A stretch of DNA of 64,000 nt from Glandiceps talaboti (lineage: Eukaryota > Hemichordata > Enteropneusta > Spengelidae): assembly GCF_964340395.1 (NCBI RefSeq), contig NC_135551.1:10953879-11017878 (forward strand), given 5' to 3'. This document shows positions 1-64,000 of the stretch, piece after piece; positions within the stretch are counted from its first letter, which is position 1, and each line of letters begins with the position of its first letter. Made by a program: the position numbers and the translations under genes. The notes beneath the pieces were generated by a model. That model saw nothing but the letters and a program-made list of their open reading frames with translations. It did no database searches and was not told where the DNA came from.

Positions 1-718
1 CCCCTGTTTTCATAAAGAATAGTCCCACCCACCCAACCATTTGGATCAATAAGGTTAAGCTATACAATGGGGTAAAAGGGTGAAACCCTAAGCATTTTGT
101 CTCAAACAGACATCTGATATGTACCCTTCCAATGATAAGCTGGGATTAGTTCTTTTCAAGGCATACACAGTAAAATATTGTTAAAGTTTTTCAAGTTCCT
201 GGATATAGTTGTCAAATAATGATTATTTAGTCAAACTTATTTTTCTTTAATATACTGAATAATCTTCCATTTGTCTTCTTGGATATCTGTGTTCTAGATG
301 TTTTGAACTTTAAAAACATAATGAATATAGAAAAAAATGAATATATACTGAATATAATGCATTCTTACCTTAAACAAAAGAAATGTTACCATGAAAAGAA
401 ATTTATATTGTACAATCTACTACAGCAGATGAAACTTTTACAATGCATGCCTTGAAACTATGTAATGGGAATAACTGTTATGTACATATTATACTAGCAG
501 TGAGTCTAGAATGATTATAGCGTTGCTTGATTTGCTAATGTGTGGAAAGGGATTTTTACTTCCTTAGCTGGTGGTGACATCAGAGAATGGCATATCTCTG
601 AATAATTTGATGAACATCGCACATACCAATGACATGTTTGTTTGCTGTATCACCACTGTACCGATTATTGAAATGTTCTGAATATTGTTGAACTTTGTTG
701 TATTAGTATATTCTGTAG
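1..718. other. Non-coding flank
   Basis: AT-rich, with no ORF over 60 codons and no recognisable exon. It is possibly the 3' UTR of a convergent gene; otherwise intergenic. Confidence 0.4.
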
Positions 719-724
719 AATAAA
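719..724 (+). promoter_or_regulatory. Candidate poly(A) signal of a convergent gene
   Basis: AATAAA on the plus strand, about 40 bases from the facing minus-strand signal. It could end a plus-strand neighbour from the left. No coding sequence supports it. Confidence 0.25.
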
Positions 725-762
725 TCTGTTTTGCATGATATTGCTTCTCAACATATTAGCAT

Positions 763-768
763 TTTATT
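763..768 (-). promoter_or_regulatory. Candidate poly(A) signal AATAAA
   Basis: This is the only AATAAA on the gene strand between the stop codon and position 700. It sits in the first unit of a short tandem repeat; the other units have GTTG instead of TATT and lack it. Confidence 0.35.
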
Positions 769-900
769 ACTCATGATGTATTGCATGTGGTTGTACCTGG
801 ATGTATTAGCATTTTGTTGACCATGATGCATTGCATGTGGTTGTACCTGGATGTATTAGCATTTTGTTGATCATGATGTATTACTTGTTGTTGATGTTAC
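768..900. repeat. Tandem repeat, 2.5 units of about 52 bp
   Basis: Successive units contain TGTATTAGCATTTTGTTGA and TGCATGTGGTTGTACCTGGA. It lies in the presumed end of the 3' UTR. Confidence 0.75.
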
Positions 901-1345
901 ACCTGGATAATTCTAAGTGCAGTGCCATGAATAGAAATCAGCCTGATACTCTACATGACATCCTACCTATCTACAATTTGGCATTGGTCAGAAAAATAAA
1001 AGTGAAATTAAAGCAGAATACATTCCACTGCATATCACTAGTGTCATTTGGTAAAGGAAGTGATTCTTCTAGTGTTAGAAGAGACATTGCATTCATTGCC
1101 TTGTGCTATGCTTGAAGCAGGTTAGCCATCATGCCCAATTAAAATGCAGCCAATGTGCCATGTGGTTACAGTGTTACATATATGTTGTTGCAATGTTGCT
1201 TATATGCTGTTACAGTGTTGCAGTTTGGCCATGCATATTTTAGTGTTGCTGGTTTGCCATGCAAACAATAAGCAATATAGACATTCAAAGAGAAGGGTCC
1301 ACACAGTCTGTAAAAAAAGACACATGCACAAAGAAACACAAAGAG

Positions 1346-63979
<62,634 letters not shown>

Positions 63980-64000
63980 CTGAAAAGACAACAAGATAAT

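Larger units (their letters stand above)
746..1345 (-). other. Presumed 3' UTR of the dynein-like gene
   Basis: This region follows the stop codon in gene orientation and shows no recognisable coding sequence. The nearest AATAAA on the minus strand is at 763-768, so a UTR of about 600 nt is plausible. Its end is inferred. Confidence 0.4.

Noticed and set aside
831-1115. Plus-strand 94-codon ORF
   Set aside because: It overlaps a tandem repeat and the presumed 3' UTR, with no domain or splice support.

Overview
This is an animal (metazoan) nuclear window, AT-rich, and almost all of it is one large intron-rich gene on the minus strand. Reading the minus strand from about 63,979 down to 1,346, I could join 52 exons whose splice phases agree at every junction. 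They give a continuous open frame of 2,878 codons plus a stop. The frame follows the second half to two thirds of a dynein heavy chain in order: end of AAA1, AAA2, AAA3, AAA4, stalk coiled coil 1, microtubule-binding tip, stalk coiled coil 2, AAA5, AAA6 and C-terminal domain. The tail, linker and the AAA1 ATP site lie to the right of the window. The sequence diverges from axonemal and cytoplasmic chains: the AAA4 P-loop is degenerate, the usual AAA6 signatures are missing, and the stalk carries charged and Ser-rich inserts. My best family call is dynein heavy chain domain-containing protein 1 (DNHD1)-like, by inference. The host cannot be named. Many short introns, tRNA-derived SINEs, foldback MITEs and abundant minisatellites suggest an invertebrate with a repeat-rich genome.

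Layout, in gene order (right to left): end of AAA1 and AAA2 (63.98-53.6 kb); AAA3 (51.9-47.4 kb); AAA4 (47.1-41.7 kb); stalk and tip (41.3-26.2 kb), which holds two microexons and a 5.6 kb intron; AAA5 (25.7-22.1 kb); AAA6 (21.7-16.05 kb); a 5.1 kb intron with one possible 33-nt exon; C-terminal domain (10.9-1.35 kb); stop codon at 1346-1348; then a presumed 3' UTR. Bases 1-745 hold no recognisable coding sequence and may be the 3' end of a convergent neighbour.

The introns are full of repeats. The most striking pattern is a set of tandem arrays whose unit includes a splice site and the adjoining piece of exon. The acceptor of exon w10 is present in about 16 copies, the donor of w28 in 7, the donor region of w45 in about 13, that of w1 in 5 and that of w13 in 3. 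Other elements are a 1.84 kb terminal-inverted-repeat element with nested MITEs and a decayed gene fragment, a foldback element with a hammerhead-ribozyme-like core on each strand, two SINEs (one of whose tails abuts the acceptor of exon w35), a TTAA-flanked MITE, several other dispersed families, CTCF-like motifs, and a 53-bp G-rich minisatellite of about 30 copies. No second complete gene, tRNA gene, rRNA gene or CRISPR array was found.
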